In this document: piece by piece, positions 9,049 to 19,086 of the stretch | Layout: each line of letters starts with the position of its first letter | Numbering within the stretch: position 1 is the stretch's first letter | From: Treponema sp. | GTDB taxonomy: Bacteria > Spirochaetota > Spirochaetia > Treponematales > Treponemataceae | Length of the DNA: 63,795 nt | Direction of reading: 5' to 3' | NCBI GenBank assembly: GCA_024695475.1 | Contig: JAILIC010000109.1 | Span: 1 to 63,795 of the forward strand | Translations under genes and position numbers: made by a program | Notes under the pieces: generated by a model | Told to the model about the DNA's origin: nothing | The model's input: only the letters and a program-made list of their open reading frames with translations | The model's database searches: none

Positions 9049-10776
9049 TCAGTCATCAGACTGCAGTGCGTCATAGCCTTCTTCGCCAGTACGTACCTTA
9101 ACAACATTTTCTACATTGTATACAAAGATCTTACCATCACCGATATGTCCGGTGTACAGAACACGTTTTGCAGCTTCAATAACAGTCTCAACAGGTATCT
9201 TTGTTACTACAATCTCAATTTTTAGTTTTGGCAACAAATTAACAGTAAGCGGAGCTCCACGGTAATATTCGTTGGCACCCTTTTGTATACCACAACCCAT
9301 GACGTTTGATACGGTCATACCAGTTACGCCGATATCATTCATTGCAGCCTTAAGAGCATTGAATTTTGTCTGTCTGGTTACAATAACGACCTTGCTAAAC
9401 TTTGGACCAACAACTTCAGCAGGAGCTGGCTGGGTAACAACGGTAACAGGGACTGTCTGACCTGCAGCTGGAATGGTAACGCCATTTTCTTTTGCTTCCT
9501 CAATTTCTTCATCAGTAAAGTGAGGAACAAAGCCTGCATAACTTGAAGCAAGTCCGTGTTCCGGCAAATCCAAACCACCAATTTCTTCTGATGGAGAAAC
9601 ACGCAAGCCAATCGTTTCTTTAATAACCTTAAACAGGACAAAGGCACATAATCCGACAAAAGCGATAGTTGCAAGCGCACCAACCAACTGTACCAACAAA
9701 CGTCCACACTGTCCTGTAGTAAATAAACCGCCATCACGAGCAAACAGACCGACACAGAGAGTACCCCATAAACCATTTACACCATGTACGGAAATAGCAC
9801 CAGCAGGGTCATCTATCTTTACTACTTTATCAAAGAACTCAACACTTAAGACTACCAAAATACCGGCAACAAAACCGATGATTGCTGCTGCCCAAGGATC
9901 TACCACAGAGCAAGGAGCGGTAATGGCTACAAGACCTGCAAGCGAGCCGTTCATTGTCATTGAAACATCAGGTTTACCATAGCGTATCCAAGTAAAGAAC
10001 ATTGTAACAACGGTTGCAACAGCGGCTGCAAGGTTAGTAGTCATAAAGACGTTTGATACATCGACAGCCTGATCAGCTGTACTCAAACCATAACTAGAAG
10101 CAGGGTTAAAACCAAACCAGCCAAACCACAAAATAAATACACCAAGACAAGCAAGTGTGATAGAGTGTCCTGGGATAGCTACTGGCTTACCTTCTTTTGT
10201 ATATTTACCAATACGAGGACCAACCATTGCAGCACCAATCAAAGCGCAGATACCACCAGTCATATGTACGATACTTGAGCCTGCATAGTCATGAAAACCT
10301 GTCCAATCAAGGATAGTTAAGTCTGACAGCCAACCGCCACCCCATGACCAGTGACCTTCAATCGGATAGATAATGGCACTGATAAAGACAGAATAAATCA
10401 GATACGACTTAAACTTAGTGCGCTCTGCCATTGCACCAGAAACGATTGTTGCCGCAGTTGCACAGAACATCGTATTAAATGCAACATGGCACCACAAAGG
10501 TATCGTACCAACCATATCATCAAAGCCAGTTGCAAAGAAATGAAAGCCTCCAAAAAAGCCATTCATACTTCCATACATGATGCCGTAGCCAATAATCCAG
10601 AATACGGGAGTACCACAGGCAAAGTCCATCATGTTTTTCATAACGATATTACCGGCATTTTTTGCTCTGGTCATACCAGTTTCAACCATGGCAAAACCAG
10701 CCTGCATCACATATACCAAGGCGGCACCTAACAGTACCCACAAGGTATCCATCTGTAATGATGTAATTCCTTCCAT
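9049..10776 (-). CDS. amt: Ammonium transporter fused to a PII signal protein (Amt-GlnB)
   Basis: 575 residues. About residues 1-410 form the Amt/Rh channel with ~11 membrane helices, including the family segments MVETGMTRAKNAGNI and DYAGSSIVHMTGG. After a Pro/Val/Thr-rich linker the last ~110 residues are a PII domain. It has a T-loop with YYRG, placing a Tyr where GlnB is uridylylated, the KLKIEIVV strand and the C-terminal GDGKIFVYNVE signature. Fused PII domains are thought to gate the channel according to ATP/2-oxoglutarate. I start it at 10776 (MEGITSLQ) behind AGGAGAGAGG; an upstream ATG at 10815 lacks this. It lies downstream of glnN. Confidence 0.93.
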   Translation of the reverse strand: MEGITSLQMDTLWVLLGAALVYVMQAGFAMVETGMTRAKNAGNIVMKNMMDFACGTPVFWIIGYGIMYGSMNGFFGGFHFFATGFDDMVGTIPLWCHVAFNTMFCATAATIVSGAMAERTKFKSYLIYSVFISAIIYPIEGHWSWGGGWLSDLTILDWTGFHDYAGSSIVHMTGGICALIGAAMVGPRIGKYTKEGKPVAIPGHSITLACLGVFILWFGWFGFNPASSYGLSTADQAVDVSNVFMTTNLAAAVATVVTMFFTWIRYGKPDVSMTMNGSLAGLVAITAPCSVVDPWAAAIIGFVAGILVVLSVEFFDKVVKIDDPAGAISVHGVNGLWGTLCVGLFARDGGLFTTGQCGRLLVQLVGALATIAFVGLCAFVLFKVIKETIGLRVSPSEEIGGLDLPEHGLASSYAGFVPHFTDEEIEEAKENGVTIPAAGQTVPVTVVTQPAPAEVVGPKFSKVVIVTRQTKFNALKAAMNDIGVTGMTVSNVMGCGIQKGANEYYRGAPLTVNLLPKLKIEIVVTKIPVETVIEAAKRVLYTGHIGDGKIFVYNVENVVKVRTGEEGYDALQSDD

Positions 10777-10841
10777 ATATATAAACCTCTCTCCTAATAG
10801 TGACTCATGTATCACTTTCCCCCTTGTACAAACAAAAGGGC

Positions 10842-10917
10842 AAAAAAAAGGCGTACGCAGTTTTTATGATAAAAGACAATGAGGAAGATTCTTTTATCAT
10901 AAAAAAATACGTACGCC
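10842..10917 (-). terminator. Long hairpin with U-run between glnN and amt
   Basis: An imperfect inverted repeat of about 26 bp (10850-10875 and 10891-10917; inner arms ATGATAAAAG and CTTTTATCAT, outer arms GGCGTACG and CGTACGCC) is followed on the minus strand by eight T (10849-10842). It can terminate glnN. A TATAAA box (minus strand, ~10927-10932) just upstream could instead place it in an amt leader. Confidence 0.75.
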
Positions 10918-10974
10918 GTTGTACTTTTTATAATGTATAGTGCTGATACTCTCTCCTTGACCAGCACCTCACCG

Positions 10975-13065
10975 TTAAATTCTAAACAACAAATCCTCGT
11001 AAGATGGATATGGTTTGTATGCTTCACCGAGCAGTGGCTCAATTTCATCTGCAACTGCACGTGTCTCGGCCATACAAGGTAAAATTACCTTTGCATAAGC
11101 CTGAGCACATTCCATGTTGTCGCTGAGCTTTTTAGCTTCGATGTGCTTTGCAGCAAGTTCATCAGCTTTTTTAACCAGCTCACCAACAAGTCCGTCAAGT
11201 TTTTGTACCAATGCGGTCTCTGCATAGCAGTTTGCACCGCTTACTAGTTCCTTAACACGAGCTGCTGTTGCACCGACATCAGACATATACTTAAATGCTG
11301 CTGGCAGAATGTCCTTGTTAATCATTTCGAGCATTGTCTGTACTTCGATATTCAATACCTGACAATACTTTTCCAGTTTAACTTCAAAGTGACTCTGCAT
11401 TTCTACTTCGGTATAAACACCCAGTTCTGTAAACAACTTGACGTTCTTTGGGTTAAGGTACTCTGCCATAGCATCTGGCAAAGTACGCAAGTTAAGGAGA
11501 CCGCGTTTTTCAGCTTCTGCAACCCAACCTGCATCATAACCGTTACCATTAAAGATAATCTTCCAGTGCTTGGTGATAGTATCTTTAACCAACTTAGACA
11601 AGGCACTATCAAAATCCTTTGCCTTTTCCAGTGTATCAGCAAACTCTTTCAGTACGCCACCAACAATTGAGTTGAGGACAGTACATGGACCAGAGATTGA
11701 CAATGAAGAACCAACTGAGCGGAACTCAAACTTATTACCAGTAAAGGCAAATGGAGATGTACGGTTGCGGTCTGTTGTATCCTTTGGAATTGGTGGTAAA
11801 ACATCAGCACCAATGGTCATCTTCTGTTTTGTTCCCTGCTTGTATGGAGTACCATCTTTTATAGATTCCAATACAGCTTCAAGTTCTTCACCAACATACA
11901 TTGAAATGATTGCTGGCGGTGCCTCATTGGCTCCCAGACGGTGATCATTGCCAGCACTTGCAACAGAAATACGGAGCAAATCCTGATACTCATCAACTGC
12001 TTTAATAACAGCTGCAAGGAACACCAGGAACTGTGCATTCTGGCGAGGTGTATCACCTGGCTCCAAAAGGTTTTTACCTGTTGAAGTATTCAATGACCAG
12101 TTGTTGTGTTTACCACTACCGTTTACACCAGCAAAAGGCTTTTCATGCAACAGACATACCAAACCATGGCGGCGTGCAACCTTTTTCATAATTTCCATAG
12201 TAAGCTGGTTCTGATCTGCTGACAAATTGGTTGTTGTAAAGATAGGAGCCATCTCATGCTGTGCAGGAGCTACTTCGTTGTGTTCTGTCTTAGAAAGAAC
12301 ACCAAGCTTCCACAATTCGCTGTTGAGATCTTCCATATATGCTACAACGCGTGGTTTAAGAGCAGCAAAATACTGGTCATCCATTTCCTGACCTTTTGAT
12401 GGTTTTGAACCAAACAAGGTTCTTCCTGTCATACGCAAGTCTTTGCGTTCATTCCAGAGTTTTTCATCTACAAGGAAGTATTCCTGTTCTGGTCCCATGG
12501 TGCTCGTTACACGGGTAATGTCAGTATTGCCAAACAAATGCAAGATACGGACTGCGTGTTTGCTCAATGCTTCCATAGAGCGCAATAATGGGGTCTTTTT
12601 ATCGAGTGCTTCACCCGTGTATGAACAGAATGCTGTTGGAATACACAATGAGTGATCTTTTACAAATGCGTAAGATGTTGGATCCCAAACGGTGTAACCG
12701 CGAGCTTCAAATGTTGCACGGCGTCCTCCAGATGGGAATGATGAAGCATCTGGCTCACCTTTTACCAATTCCTTTCCGCTGAAAGACATGATGACGCTTC
12801 CATTGTCCGTAGGAGAGATAAAGCTGTCGTGCTTTTCTGCGGTAATACCAGTCAATGGCTGGAACCAGTGTGTAAAGTGTGTTGCACCTTTTTCGATTGC
12901 CCATTCTTTCATTGCATGAGCAACCTGATTTGCTATATTAATATCCAGGGGGGTTCCCTGATCCATTGTCTTTTTAAGAGCTTTAAAAGTTTCTTTTGGC
13001 AAACGTTCCTGCATTACCTGCTGGTTAAATACCATGCTGCCAAACAACTCCGGTACATTAGGCAT
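10975..13065 (-). CDS. glnN: Glutamine synthetase type III
   Basis: Makes glutamine from glutamate, ammonia and ATP. At 696 residues it has the long GSIII form (about 700-730), not the ~470-residue GSI. Recognisable segments are the N-terminal [26 protein letters not shown], the [11 protein letters not shown] active-site strand, [23 protein letters not shown] and [12 protein letters not shown] start it at MPNVPELFG (13065) behind GGAGGAG; the open frame extends 37 codons further into the leader hairpin, which is not coding. It is transcribed toward amt-PII; both act in ammonium capture. Confidence 0.96.
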   Translation of the reverse strand: MPNVPELFGSMVFNQQVMQERLPKETFKALKKTMDQGTPLDINIANQVAHAMKEWAIEKGATHFTHWFQPLTGITAEKHDSFISPTDNGSVIMSFSGKELVKGEPDASSFPSGGRRATFEARGYTVWDPTSYAFVKDHSLCIPTAFCSYTGEALDKKTPLLRSMEALSKHAVRILHLFGNTDITRVTSTMGPEQEYFLVDEKLWNERKDLRMTGRTLFGSKPSKGQEMDDQYFAALKPRVVAYMEDLNSELWKLGVLSKTEHNEVAPAQHEMAPIFTTTNLSADQNQLTMEIMKKVARRHGLVCLLHEKPFAGVNGSGKHNNWSLNTSTGKNLLEPGDTPRQNAQFLVFLAAVIKAVDEYQDLLRISVASAGNDHRLGANEAPPAIISMYVGEELEAVLESIKDGTPYKQGTKQKMTIGADVLPPIPKDTTDRNRTSPFAFTGNKFEFRSVGSSLSISGPCTVLNSIVGGVLKEFADTLEKAKDFDSALSKLVKDTITKHWKIIFNGNGYDAGWVAEAEKRGLLNLRTLPDAMAEYLNPKNVKLFTELGVYTEVEMQSHFEVKLEKYCQVLNIEVQTMLEMINKDILPAAFKYMSDVGATAARVKELVSGANCYAETALVQKLDGLVGELVKKADELAAKHIEAKKLSDNMECAQAYAKVILPCMAETRAVADEIEPLLGEAYKPYPSYEDLLFRI

Positions 13066-13111
13066 ACTACTCTCCTCCTGCTTTATTTTTGCTATTTTTT
13101 TCAGTTGTAAA

Positions 13112-13161
13112 TAAAAAAGGCGATGTGGACACTTAGTTTGAAAAGTGTTCACATCGCCTTT
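13112..13161 (-). terminator. Intrinsic-terminator hairpin inside the glnN leader
   Basis: Arms of 19 nt (13116-13134 and 13143-13161) pair with a single wobble/mismatch region, closed by a 7-8 nt loop. On the minus strand the stem is followed by six T. It begins about 10 nt after the predicted transcription start and ends about 48 nt before the glnN ATG. No upstream minus-strand gene exists for it to terminate (the next gene is divergent). Confidence 0.8.
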
Positions 13162-13177
13162 GATGTTTACATGCATA

Positions 13178-13206
13178 TTTATACAGATTTACAAAAAAAA
13201 TGTCAA
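13178..13206 (-). promoter_or_regulatory. glnN promoter
   Basis: Minus strand TTGACA (13206-13201), exactly 17 nt, TATAAA (13183-13178). This is a near-consensus sigma-70 promoter whose transcript would run straight into the leader hairpin. Confidence 0.8.
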
Positions 13207-13291
13207 GTATTATCATTTTTTAAAATGTCATAGTAACTACACTTAAAACCGAACTGGTTTCAACCTTGCTCATAATATCTTGTAAGACAAC

Positions 13292-13319
13292 TTGAAAAAA
13301 CACCACAAACTTGTACAAT
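13292..13319 (+). promoter_or_regulatory. Promoter of the lipoprotein operon
   Basis: TTGAAA (13292-13297), 16-nt spacer, TACAAT (13314-13319), 43 nt before the ATG at 13363, which has an AAAGGAGAT ribosome site. Divergent from the glnN promoter. Confidence 0.5.
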
Positions 13320-13362
13320 AGGAAGTACGATTCACTATTAAAATAAGTTAAAGGAGATACCA

Positions 13363-13983
13363 ATGAAAAAAAGCATACATATTCTTGGCATTATGTGCCT
13401 GGCAGCAATAACAGGACTTTTTATGTCTTGCCAAAGTACAAAAGTTGAGCGAGTTGATGCAGACACCGTCACTGACGTAAATGAATATTGGAATGATACC
13501 GATGTCCGCACCGTTTGTGAGACACTTATCGCTGATTGTATTTCTTCAAATAGAGTTGCTAAATTTAGCGCTCAATATGGTCGCCAGCCAACTGTTATGG
13601 TTGGTCGTTTTTACAATGACAGCAGCGAACATATCGACACCAGCATTATCGTACAAAAAATGCAGGCTGCCATCATAAATAGCGACGTAATGGAATTTGT
13701 ATCCAGTGGCTCACAGAGAGAAATGCTCCGTGACGAAGTTGCACAGCAGGTTGATCATGCAAGCATCGAAACACAAAAAGCAATTGCCAACGAAACTGGT
13801 GCTGACTTTATGCTCTTTGGTTCAGTAAAATCAATCGTACAATATGATGACTCTGGTAAAAAAGGAGTACGTACCTATTATGTTTCTGCTCAGTTGCAGG
13901 AACTGGGAACCACAAAGATTGTCTGGATGGCAGAAAACAACTCTATCAAAAAGGTTGTTACACGCAAAGGACTTAAACTTTAG
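13363..13983 (+). CDS. LpoB-like lipoprotein (penicillin-binding protein activator family)
   Basis: 206 residues. A lipoprotein signal peptide ends in the lipobox LFMSC, so Cys23 or so is lipidated. The mature part has the LpoB family layout: CETLIADCISS, then a beta strand VMVGRFYNDSSEHIDTSIIV, then GADFMLFGSVKSIV and a strand-rich end with IVWMAENN. LpoB activates PBP1b in enterobacteria; in spirochaetes the partner is unknown. It opens an operon with two more lipoproteins (22 nt gap). Confidence 0.8.
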   Translation: MKKSIHILGIMCLAAITGLFMSCQSTKVERVDADTVTDVNEYWNDTDVRTVCETLIADCISSNRVAKFSAQYGRQPTVMVGRFYNDSSEHIDTSIIVQKMQAAIINSDVMEFVSSGSQREMLRDEVAQQVDHASIETQKAIANETGADFMLFGSVKSIVQYDDSGKKGVRTYYVSAQLQELGTTKIVWMAENNSIKKVVTRKGLKL

Positions 13984-14005
13984 TTTTACTACTCTATAAC
14001 TAACA

Positions 14006-15466
14006 ATGACAAAACGAATTGTTTTTGTTTTTCTTGTTTCTCTTTTTGTCGCAGTAGCTTTTGTATCCTGTGCAGGTTCTTCGTCTGTACAGGATGCTGC
14101 ATCCGTTCCTTATAAAACATTTGATGAGGCAATGGATGCGGGTGATCTAAAGGCTGCTCTTATCCTCTTACAAAAAGAAAAACCCATTAAAAAAGATGCC
14201 ATCAGGCAGACGCTCGATGTCGCTTTTTTGCAGCATTTTACCAAGGACTATACAGATTCCGAAAAGGGACTTGAAAAAGCCAATAAAGCTATTATCGATT
14301 CTGTTACAAAAAGTATCACTAGAGGTGCAATGACCTACATTGCAAATGATAATGCTTCTGAATACACGGGAACTGTATACGAAAACCACTATATAAACGT
14401 CTTTAATGCACTTAATTATTATAATCAGGGTAATATTGAAGATGCCATCGTTGAAATCCGTGATTTAATCCGTAAACAGCAGCTTTTTGATCAGATCAAT
14501 GCAACAGTGACACAAGAACTTACTGATGCCGAAAACGAGGAAGAAAACTCCACTGATAAAACAGGCAAGAGTTTTTCGAGTGCTGCAAATACCATTGGCA
14601 TGGATGTCAACGAGGCAAAAGCTAATCAACCTCGCAAAGCTACCTCACAAGATTGCTTTACCTACTCACCGACAGAGCGTTACCTTGCCATTATGTTATA
14701 TGCCCAACAAATTGCACAGGATATGATTCCTCAGGAATTGGTCAGTGAGGCACTCAATGAGATACAACGACAGACTCCGCTATTAGCACAGGTAGCAAGC
14801 TATCCGATACAAGATGATTTGCTGATTGACGACAATGGCTTTGCTAAAAATCCTGATGTCGGTCGTCTCAATGTATTGGCTTTCTGCGGTCGTATCAGTA
14901 AACGGACAGAACATGTTATTACCATTCCCATATTTGTTCCTATAAGTAATGATAAAAAAACAATTATCGTCCAAGCTCAGTTAAAGTATACGTACCCTGA
15001 ATTTAATAAAGATGCAATACAGTATCCTGTTTCATCCTGTCGGATAAAAATCGATGGATACGATACCATACATCTCCAGCTTCTTGAAAACTTCAATGAT
15101 GCAGTTGAAAAGGATGTTGCAGTAAAAGCTCGTCCTGCTTTTACCCGCAGTCTCATACGCTCTACATTTAAGAAAGCCGCCACCGTTGTCTCAGCACACG
15201 TTGTAGCACAATTTTCGCAAGCTGCTGCAGAGTTGATGATCATATCTTCAAATGCACTTGACTTAACAGAGCGAGCCGACATTAGACAGGTTGTTACGTT
15301 ACCAGCACTTGCTCACGCTGGTGGCATCACATTGCCCCCTGGTACGTATTCCTTTACTGTACAATATTGTGATCCTTTTGGTTCCGTTGTGGCCGAAGAA
15401 TCATTTTCCAATATCCAGATTAACGCTGGTAAACCAACTTTTATCGAGTCAACATGTATAAGATGA
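14006..15466 (+). CDS. COG3014-like lipoprotein
   Basis: 486 residues, signal peptide ending in FVSC (lipobox). The N-terminal half is helical and TPR-like: LKAALILLQKEKP, and NHYINVFNALNYYNQGNIEDAIVEIRDLI, the segment typical of COG3014 proteins. The C-terminal half is strand-rich and ends with a fibronectin-like segment (GGITLPPGTYSFTVQYCDPFG). No clear ribosome site precedes the ATG. It is the middle gene of an LpoB/COG3014/LPP20 trio, a set found together in several Gram-negatives. Function unknown; an envelope complex is likely. Confidence 0.65.
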   Translation: MTKRIVFVFLVSLFVAVAFVSCAGSSSVQDAASVPYKTFDEAMDAGDLKAALILLQKEKPIKKDAIRQTLDVAFLQHFTKDYTDSEKGLEKANKAIIDSVTKSITRGAMTYIANDNASEYTGTVYENHYINVFNALNYYNQGNIEDAIVEIRDLIRKQQLFDQINATVTQELTDAENEEENSTDKTGKSFSSAANTIGMDVNEAKANQPRKATSQDCFTYSPTERYLAIMLYAQQIAQDMIPQELVSEALNEIQRQTPLLAQVASYPIQDDLLIDDNGFAKNPDVGRLNVLAFCGRISKRTEHVITIPIFVPISNDKKTIIVQAQLKYTYPEFNKDAIQYPVSSCRIKIDGYDTIHLQLLENFNDAVEKDVAVKARPAFTRSLIRSTFKKAATVVSAHVVAQFSQAAAELMIISSNALDLTERADIRQVVTLPALAHAGGITLPPGTYSFTVQYCDPFGSVVAEESFSNIQINAGKPTFIESTCIR

Positions 15467-16548
15467 GTATTACGAAACGAGTATTTTTTTTGATTGTCGG
15501 CTGCAGTGTATTCCTGACTGCATGTACTTCCACATCTACTGCAGCAAGAAGCGAGGCATCTGTCTCTAGTTCAGGCTCAGTAGCTTCAGCTCCAGAATGG
15601 ATTACACAACCAAGCCTTGTCTATCCAAACGCAAAGTACTTTGCATACGTCGGTACAGGGGCAGATAGAGTTTCTGCCGAGTTGCAGGCAATCCAAGGTA
15701 TTATTTCAATCTTTGGGCAGTCAATTTCAACAACAACAACTGCAACCCAAAGACTTAAAAGTGCTCAGGAAAAAGGAACCGTTGCATCTTCAACAAATGC
15801 CACACTCGATCAGGAAGTCGTTAAAAAGGTAAATCAAGATGATGTCATTGCCATCGACATCAAGGAATCATTCCATGACGAAAAACGCGGAACGTGGTAT
15901 GTGCTTGCGTTAATGGATAGAGCAAAAGCCAGCAGCTTGTACTCGGCAATGATCAGTAAAAATGATACACAGATTGCCTATTTGCGAGAGGCTGTTTCCT
16001 CAAGCAAAGATGTCTATACCATGCAAAACTATGCCCGCCTCGACTTTGCCCGCGAAATTGCCGTAATCACCGACACCTATATTGAGCGGTTGCGTATTAT
16101 CAACTCATCAGAAGCAGCAAAGTTTTCAAATGATGCACTAACAGCTGTTGCCATAAAACGAGCACAACAGGATATTGCAAAAAAAATACCTATCTGCATA
16201 AAAGTAACCAATGATACTGATGGTCGTATTGCAAAAACGTTTGCATCTACCCTCAGCGAGTATGGATTTACAAGTACAGGCGGCTCAAAAGAGCGTTATG
16301 TTGTCAACTGTGATATGCAGCTTGCCAGTACCACTTCTGCAAACGGAAAAACACACTTTTGTGAGTATACTGTTTCGGGGACACTGACCGACACCTCCAT
16401 TGGTGAGGACCTTGTTCCTTTTACCTTTAGTGGACGAGACGGTTCAACTACTGCTCAAAATGCAGAGTCCCGTGCCCGTACTAAAATAGCATCACTAATA
16501 CAAACAAACTTTACAAAAGCACTTGATGCCTATTTGCAGTCTAAATAA
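15463..16548 (+). CDS. LPP20-family lipoprotein
   Basis: 361 residues, lipobox FLTAC. After a Ser/Ala-rich linker it has the LPP20 domain: PEWITQP, YFAYVGTGADRVSAELQAI, an Ala/Thr helical stretch and GTWYVLALMDRAKA. A second domain follows (~210-361). I choose the ATG at 15463, which overlaps the previous stop as ATGA (translational coupling), over the ATG 9 nt earlier. The 3' end overlaps the convergent nnr by 19 bp. Outer-membrane attached by inference; role unknown. Confidence 0.75.
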   Translation: MSITKRVFFLIVGCSVFLTACTSTSTAARSEASVSSSGSVASAPEWITQPSLVYPNAKYFAYVGTGADRVSAELQAIQGIISIFGQSISTTTTATQRLKSAQEKGTVASSTNATLDQEVVKKVNQDDVIAIDIKESFHDEKRGTWYVLALMDRAKASSLYSAMISKNDTQIAYLREAVSSSKDVYTMQNYARLDFAREIAVITDTYIERLRIINSSEAAKFSNDALTAVAIKRAQQDIAKKIPICIKVTNDTDGRIAKTFASTLSEYGFTSTGGSKERYVVNCDMQLASTTSANGKTHFCEYTVSGTLTDTSIGEDLVPFTFSGRDGSTTAQNAESRARTKIASLIQTNFTKALDAYLQSK

Positions 16549-18068
16549 CGTACGGCATCAATAAGCATGTCTGGTGTCATTCCCCATTGCGTAGCAATTT
16601 TTTGCGATGCAATGGAGTGTGCGAGAGAACCGGACAGTGCCGCATCAAGTGCACTATACCCTTGTGCAAGCAATGCACAAATCAAACCTGACAACACATC
16701 TCCCGATCCAGCTTTAGCAAGGCAGTTTTTGCCGTATGCATCAATATAGATATTCTGCTCTTTACTCTGGCTGTCATACCATCCTATGATTGTCCGTGCG
16801 CCTTTGAGTAACAAAACAATATCTGGATATCGCTGTGTCCACGTGCGTACCAATGCAATACGATTATGCAAGATATCGTCTAGCGAGTACTTGCCCATAC
16901 CACATGCCTGCAACAAGCGCTGAAACTCTTTTGGATGAGGCGTAAGTACCACACGGCATCGTTTTGTACCAGCAACTGACTGCAATACTTGCGGAAGTCC
17001 AGAATAGCCACAAACATCAGCATCTAAAAGGCAGCCAACATGCTCATGTTGCAAAAGATACGACACTGCATCATCAAAAAGCTTTTTTGCGTTTATATCA
17101 TCATCAGGATTACCCAATCCCATACCAAGAGCAAGTGCTGTTGTTTTAGATGGTATCGAAGATCCATACAGTAACTCATGAGGTACTACAAAATCTGTTG
17201 CTTGTTCAGCGGTACCACACAAACTGACGATACCGGTTCCAAATGCAAAGGCAGCGGTTCCTGCTATGAGAGCAGCACCTTTTTTGTTACCAGCAAATAG
17301 TGTTGCAGTCCCAAATGACCCTTTGTTGACATTTGCTTCCTGACGATAGGGCAAATGCATATCAGACTCTTCAAGGAGATACGTATGTTCATTATCAGGG
17401 ACAATTGCACTACCAGAACCAGCTGCTCCTGTACACTGCTCAAACTTTTCTCGGTTAATACCCAATGGAGCACAAACTACATGTCCAACGTATTTGGCAG
17501 CTTGGTCACTATATAGTGAGGTTTTTAATGCTCCCATGGTAACAGTTATATCAGCAACAAAAGCAATATCCGCTATATTTCCCAGGGCATCAATACCACT
17601 GGGTACATCACACGCTATTTTTACTGCTGATAATTTGTTACAAGCCTGGACAAGAGAGCTGGCCACTTTATCCATTGTGCCGTGAAAACCACTGCCAAAG
17701 AGGCAATCAACGATACAATCAACGTGAGCATCAGCATCGACCAGGAGTTTTTGACACTGGGTAAGCGTTACAAATGATACATCACAACGTTTTGCTCGTT
17801 CATATTGCAAAAGACACATCTGACTTTTTGGCGGGACGACGCTACAAATAGTTACATTACAGGAACCCACAATACGCCTTGCCAAGACCATGCCATCAGC
17901 GCCATTATTGCCACCACCACAAATAATCAGCACATTCTGTACACCAGCAGCACAAACCTGCTGCTCAAGTGCCATAGCAGCATTTTCCATCATAATTTCT
18001 TCTGTCAGGCAATAGCGGTTTACTGCCTCTCTATCTAATGGACGTGTATCATCAAAAAGTCTCTGCAT
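16530..18068 (-). CDS. nnr: Bifunctional NAD(P)H-hydrate epimerase / ADP-dependent dehydratase
   Basis: Repairs hydrated NAD(P)H. 512 residues with two fused domains. The N-terminal YjeF epimerase (to ~215) shows LTEEIMMENAAMALEQ and the GGGNNGADGMVLAR motif. The C-terminal ribokinase-like dehydratase (from ~235) shows NKGSFGTATLFAG, LTPHPKEFQRLL and the AKAGSGDVLSGLI box with the catalytic Asp. Fusion and length are the normal bacterial form. Promoter and start suggest a leaderless message. Confidence 0.95.
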   Translation of the reverse strand: MQRLFDDTRPLDREAVNRYCLTEEIMMENAAMALEQQVCAAGVQNVLIICGGGNNGADGMVLARRIVGSCNVTICSVVPPKSQMCLLQYERAKRCDVSFVTLTQCQKLLVDADAHVDCIVDCLFGSGFHGTMDKVASSLVQACNKLSAVKIACDVPSGIDALGNIADIAFVADITVTMGALKTSLYSDQAAKYVGHVVCAPLGINREKFEQCTGAAGSGSAIVPDNEHTYLLEESDMHLPYRQEANVNKGSFGTATLFAGNKKGAALIAGTAAFAFGTGIVSLCGTAEQATDFVVPHELLYGSSIPSKTTALALGMGLGNPDDDINAKKLFDDAVSYLLQHEHVGCLLDADVCGYSGLPQVLQSVAGTKRCRVVLTPHPKEFQRLLQACGMGKYSLDDILHNRIALVRTWTQRYPDIVLLLKGARTIIGWYDSQSKEQNIYIDAYGKNCLAKAGSGDVLSGLICALLAQGYSALDAALSGSLAHSIASQKIATQWGMTPDMLIDAVRYLDCK

Positions 18069-18075
18069 AGAGATA

Positions 18076-18104
18076 ATTATGAATATAAACTATAAAAATA
18101 ACAA
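18076..18104 (-). promoter_or_regulatory. nnr promoter, likely leaderless mRNA
   Basis: Minus strand TTGTTA (18104-18099), 17 nt, CATAAT (18081-18076), then 7 nt to the ATG at 18068. No Shine-Dalgarno sequence is present. Confidence 0.55.
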
Positions 18105-18225
18105 GGGAATGTCACAAAAACCATATCTCTCATTTTAATAATGAATATTGTCTTGAATAATTCAGAATAGTTTTATACTATAGTATATGCATTTTTAAGT
18201 ATGGTTATCCAATGGAGGAATACGT

Positions 18226-18972
18226 ATGAAAAAATTGATATCTGTTATAGCAGCTTTAACACTGCTTACTGTAGTCTTCGGATGCAAGTCAACAAAAGAA
18301 ACCGAAAAAGCTGAAGGTTCTGGTCTTGCAGGTTCAAAAGCTACAGTTGCAAAAAGAAAACATGAGTTAGTAGATTATCAGGGTGCCACCCTTGGTGCAC
18401 AAATACCAGAATGGGTTATGCTCGTTGCTGACGGACAGTATTCACAGGCTGCTCTTGCAAAGGCAATGCCAGATCTTAAAGGTAAAAAGGTTTTCGTAAC
18501 GGTAGGTCGTGGTGACAGTCTCCAGTTTGTTCGCAACTGGACAGACCTTGTCGATGTTGAAGTTCAGGTTGGCGATACCATGCAGCGTGTCGTCACAAAA
18601 GGTGTTCAGGCTTCTATGAGTGCACAGGCTGCTTCTACCGGTAAAGAAGTAGATCCAACAACCGTTGAACAGACTTTGAATATGTACAAAGCTGCTGTAT
18701 CATTAGTAGAGCTAAACGGTTTGGAAAAGACCGCCAGCTACTGGATTGAAAACGTTACCTATGAAGGTGATGTTCAGATCGATGACTACTTCGAATACTA
18801 TGCTGTTTGGACCATGGATGAAAAACGCTATGAAAGCCAGCTGACAGCTGCTATGAAGACTGTTCAGGAAAATACTTCTGAAGGTCAGGCACTCAAAGAA
18901 ATGATCAAAGGCAAATTGCAGAATGTTGTTGCTTCTTCTAACGATGAATCTGTAGAAGAATACGAATACTAA
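18226..18972 (+). CDS. Putative lipoprotein, unknown function
   Basis: 248 residues with a lipoprotein signal (MKKLISVIAALTLLTVVFGC). The mature protein has IPEWVMLVADGQ, then KVFVTVGRGDSLQFVRNW and a long helical middle rich in Ala/Gln/Met, ending in the acidic tail ESVEEYEY. The 'PEW' opening and the strand/helix order recall LPP20 proteins, so it may be a distant paralogue of the gene at 15463. Good ribosome site GGAGGAATAC. It is a single-gene unit closed by a strong bidirectional terminator. Confidence 0.6.
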   Translation: MKKLISVIAALTLLTVVFGCKSTKETEKAEGSGLAGSKATVAKRKHELVDYQGATLGAQIPEWVMLVADGQYSQAALAKAMPDLKGKKVFVTVGRGDSLQFVRNWTDLVDVEVQVGDTMQRVVTKGVQASMSAQAASTGKEVDPTTVEQTLNMYKAAVSLVELNGLEKTASYWIENVTYEGDVQIDDYFEYYAVWTMDEKRYESQLTAAMKTVQENTSEGQALKEMIKGKLQNVVASSNDESVEEYEY

Positions 18973-19004
18973 GCATTTCTTTTGAGGGCTTTATACCCCC
19001 TAAC

Positions 19005-19043
19005 AAAAAAGCCGTTACCGTGTAATCACGGAACGGCTTTTTT
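19005..19043. terminator. Bidirectional intrinsic terminator
   Basis: Stem AAAAAAGCCGTTACCGTG pairs with CACGG-AACGGCTTTTTT around a TAAT loop. A-run on the left and T-run on the right serve both convergent genes (18226+ and 19087-). Confidence 0.9.
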
Positions 19044-19086
19044 GTATTATAAGCGTCCTAAAAAATAAACTCCCATCGTATAATTC

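Noticed and set aside
9049..10776. Amt-PII junction as an assembly or frameshift artefact
   Set aside because: The frame is continuous, with a proper linker and complete PII domain; such fusions are known in bacteria.
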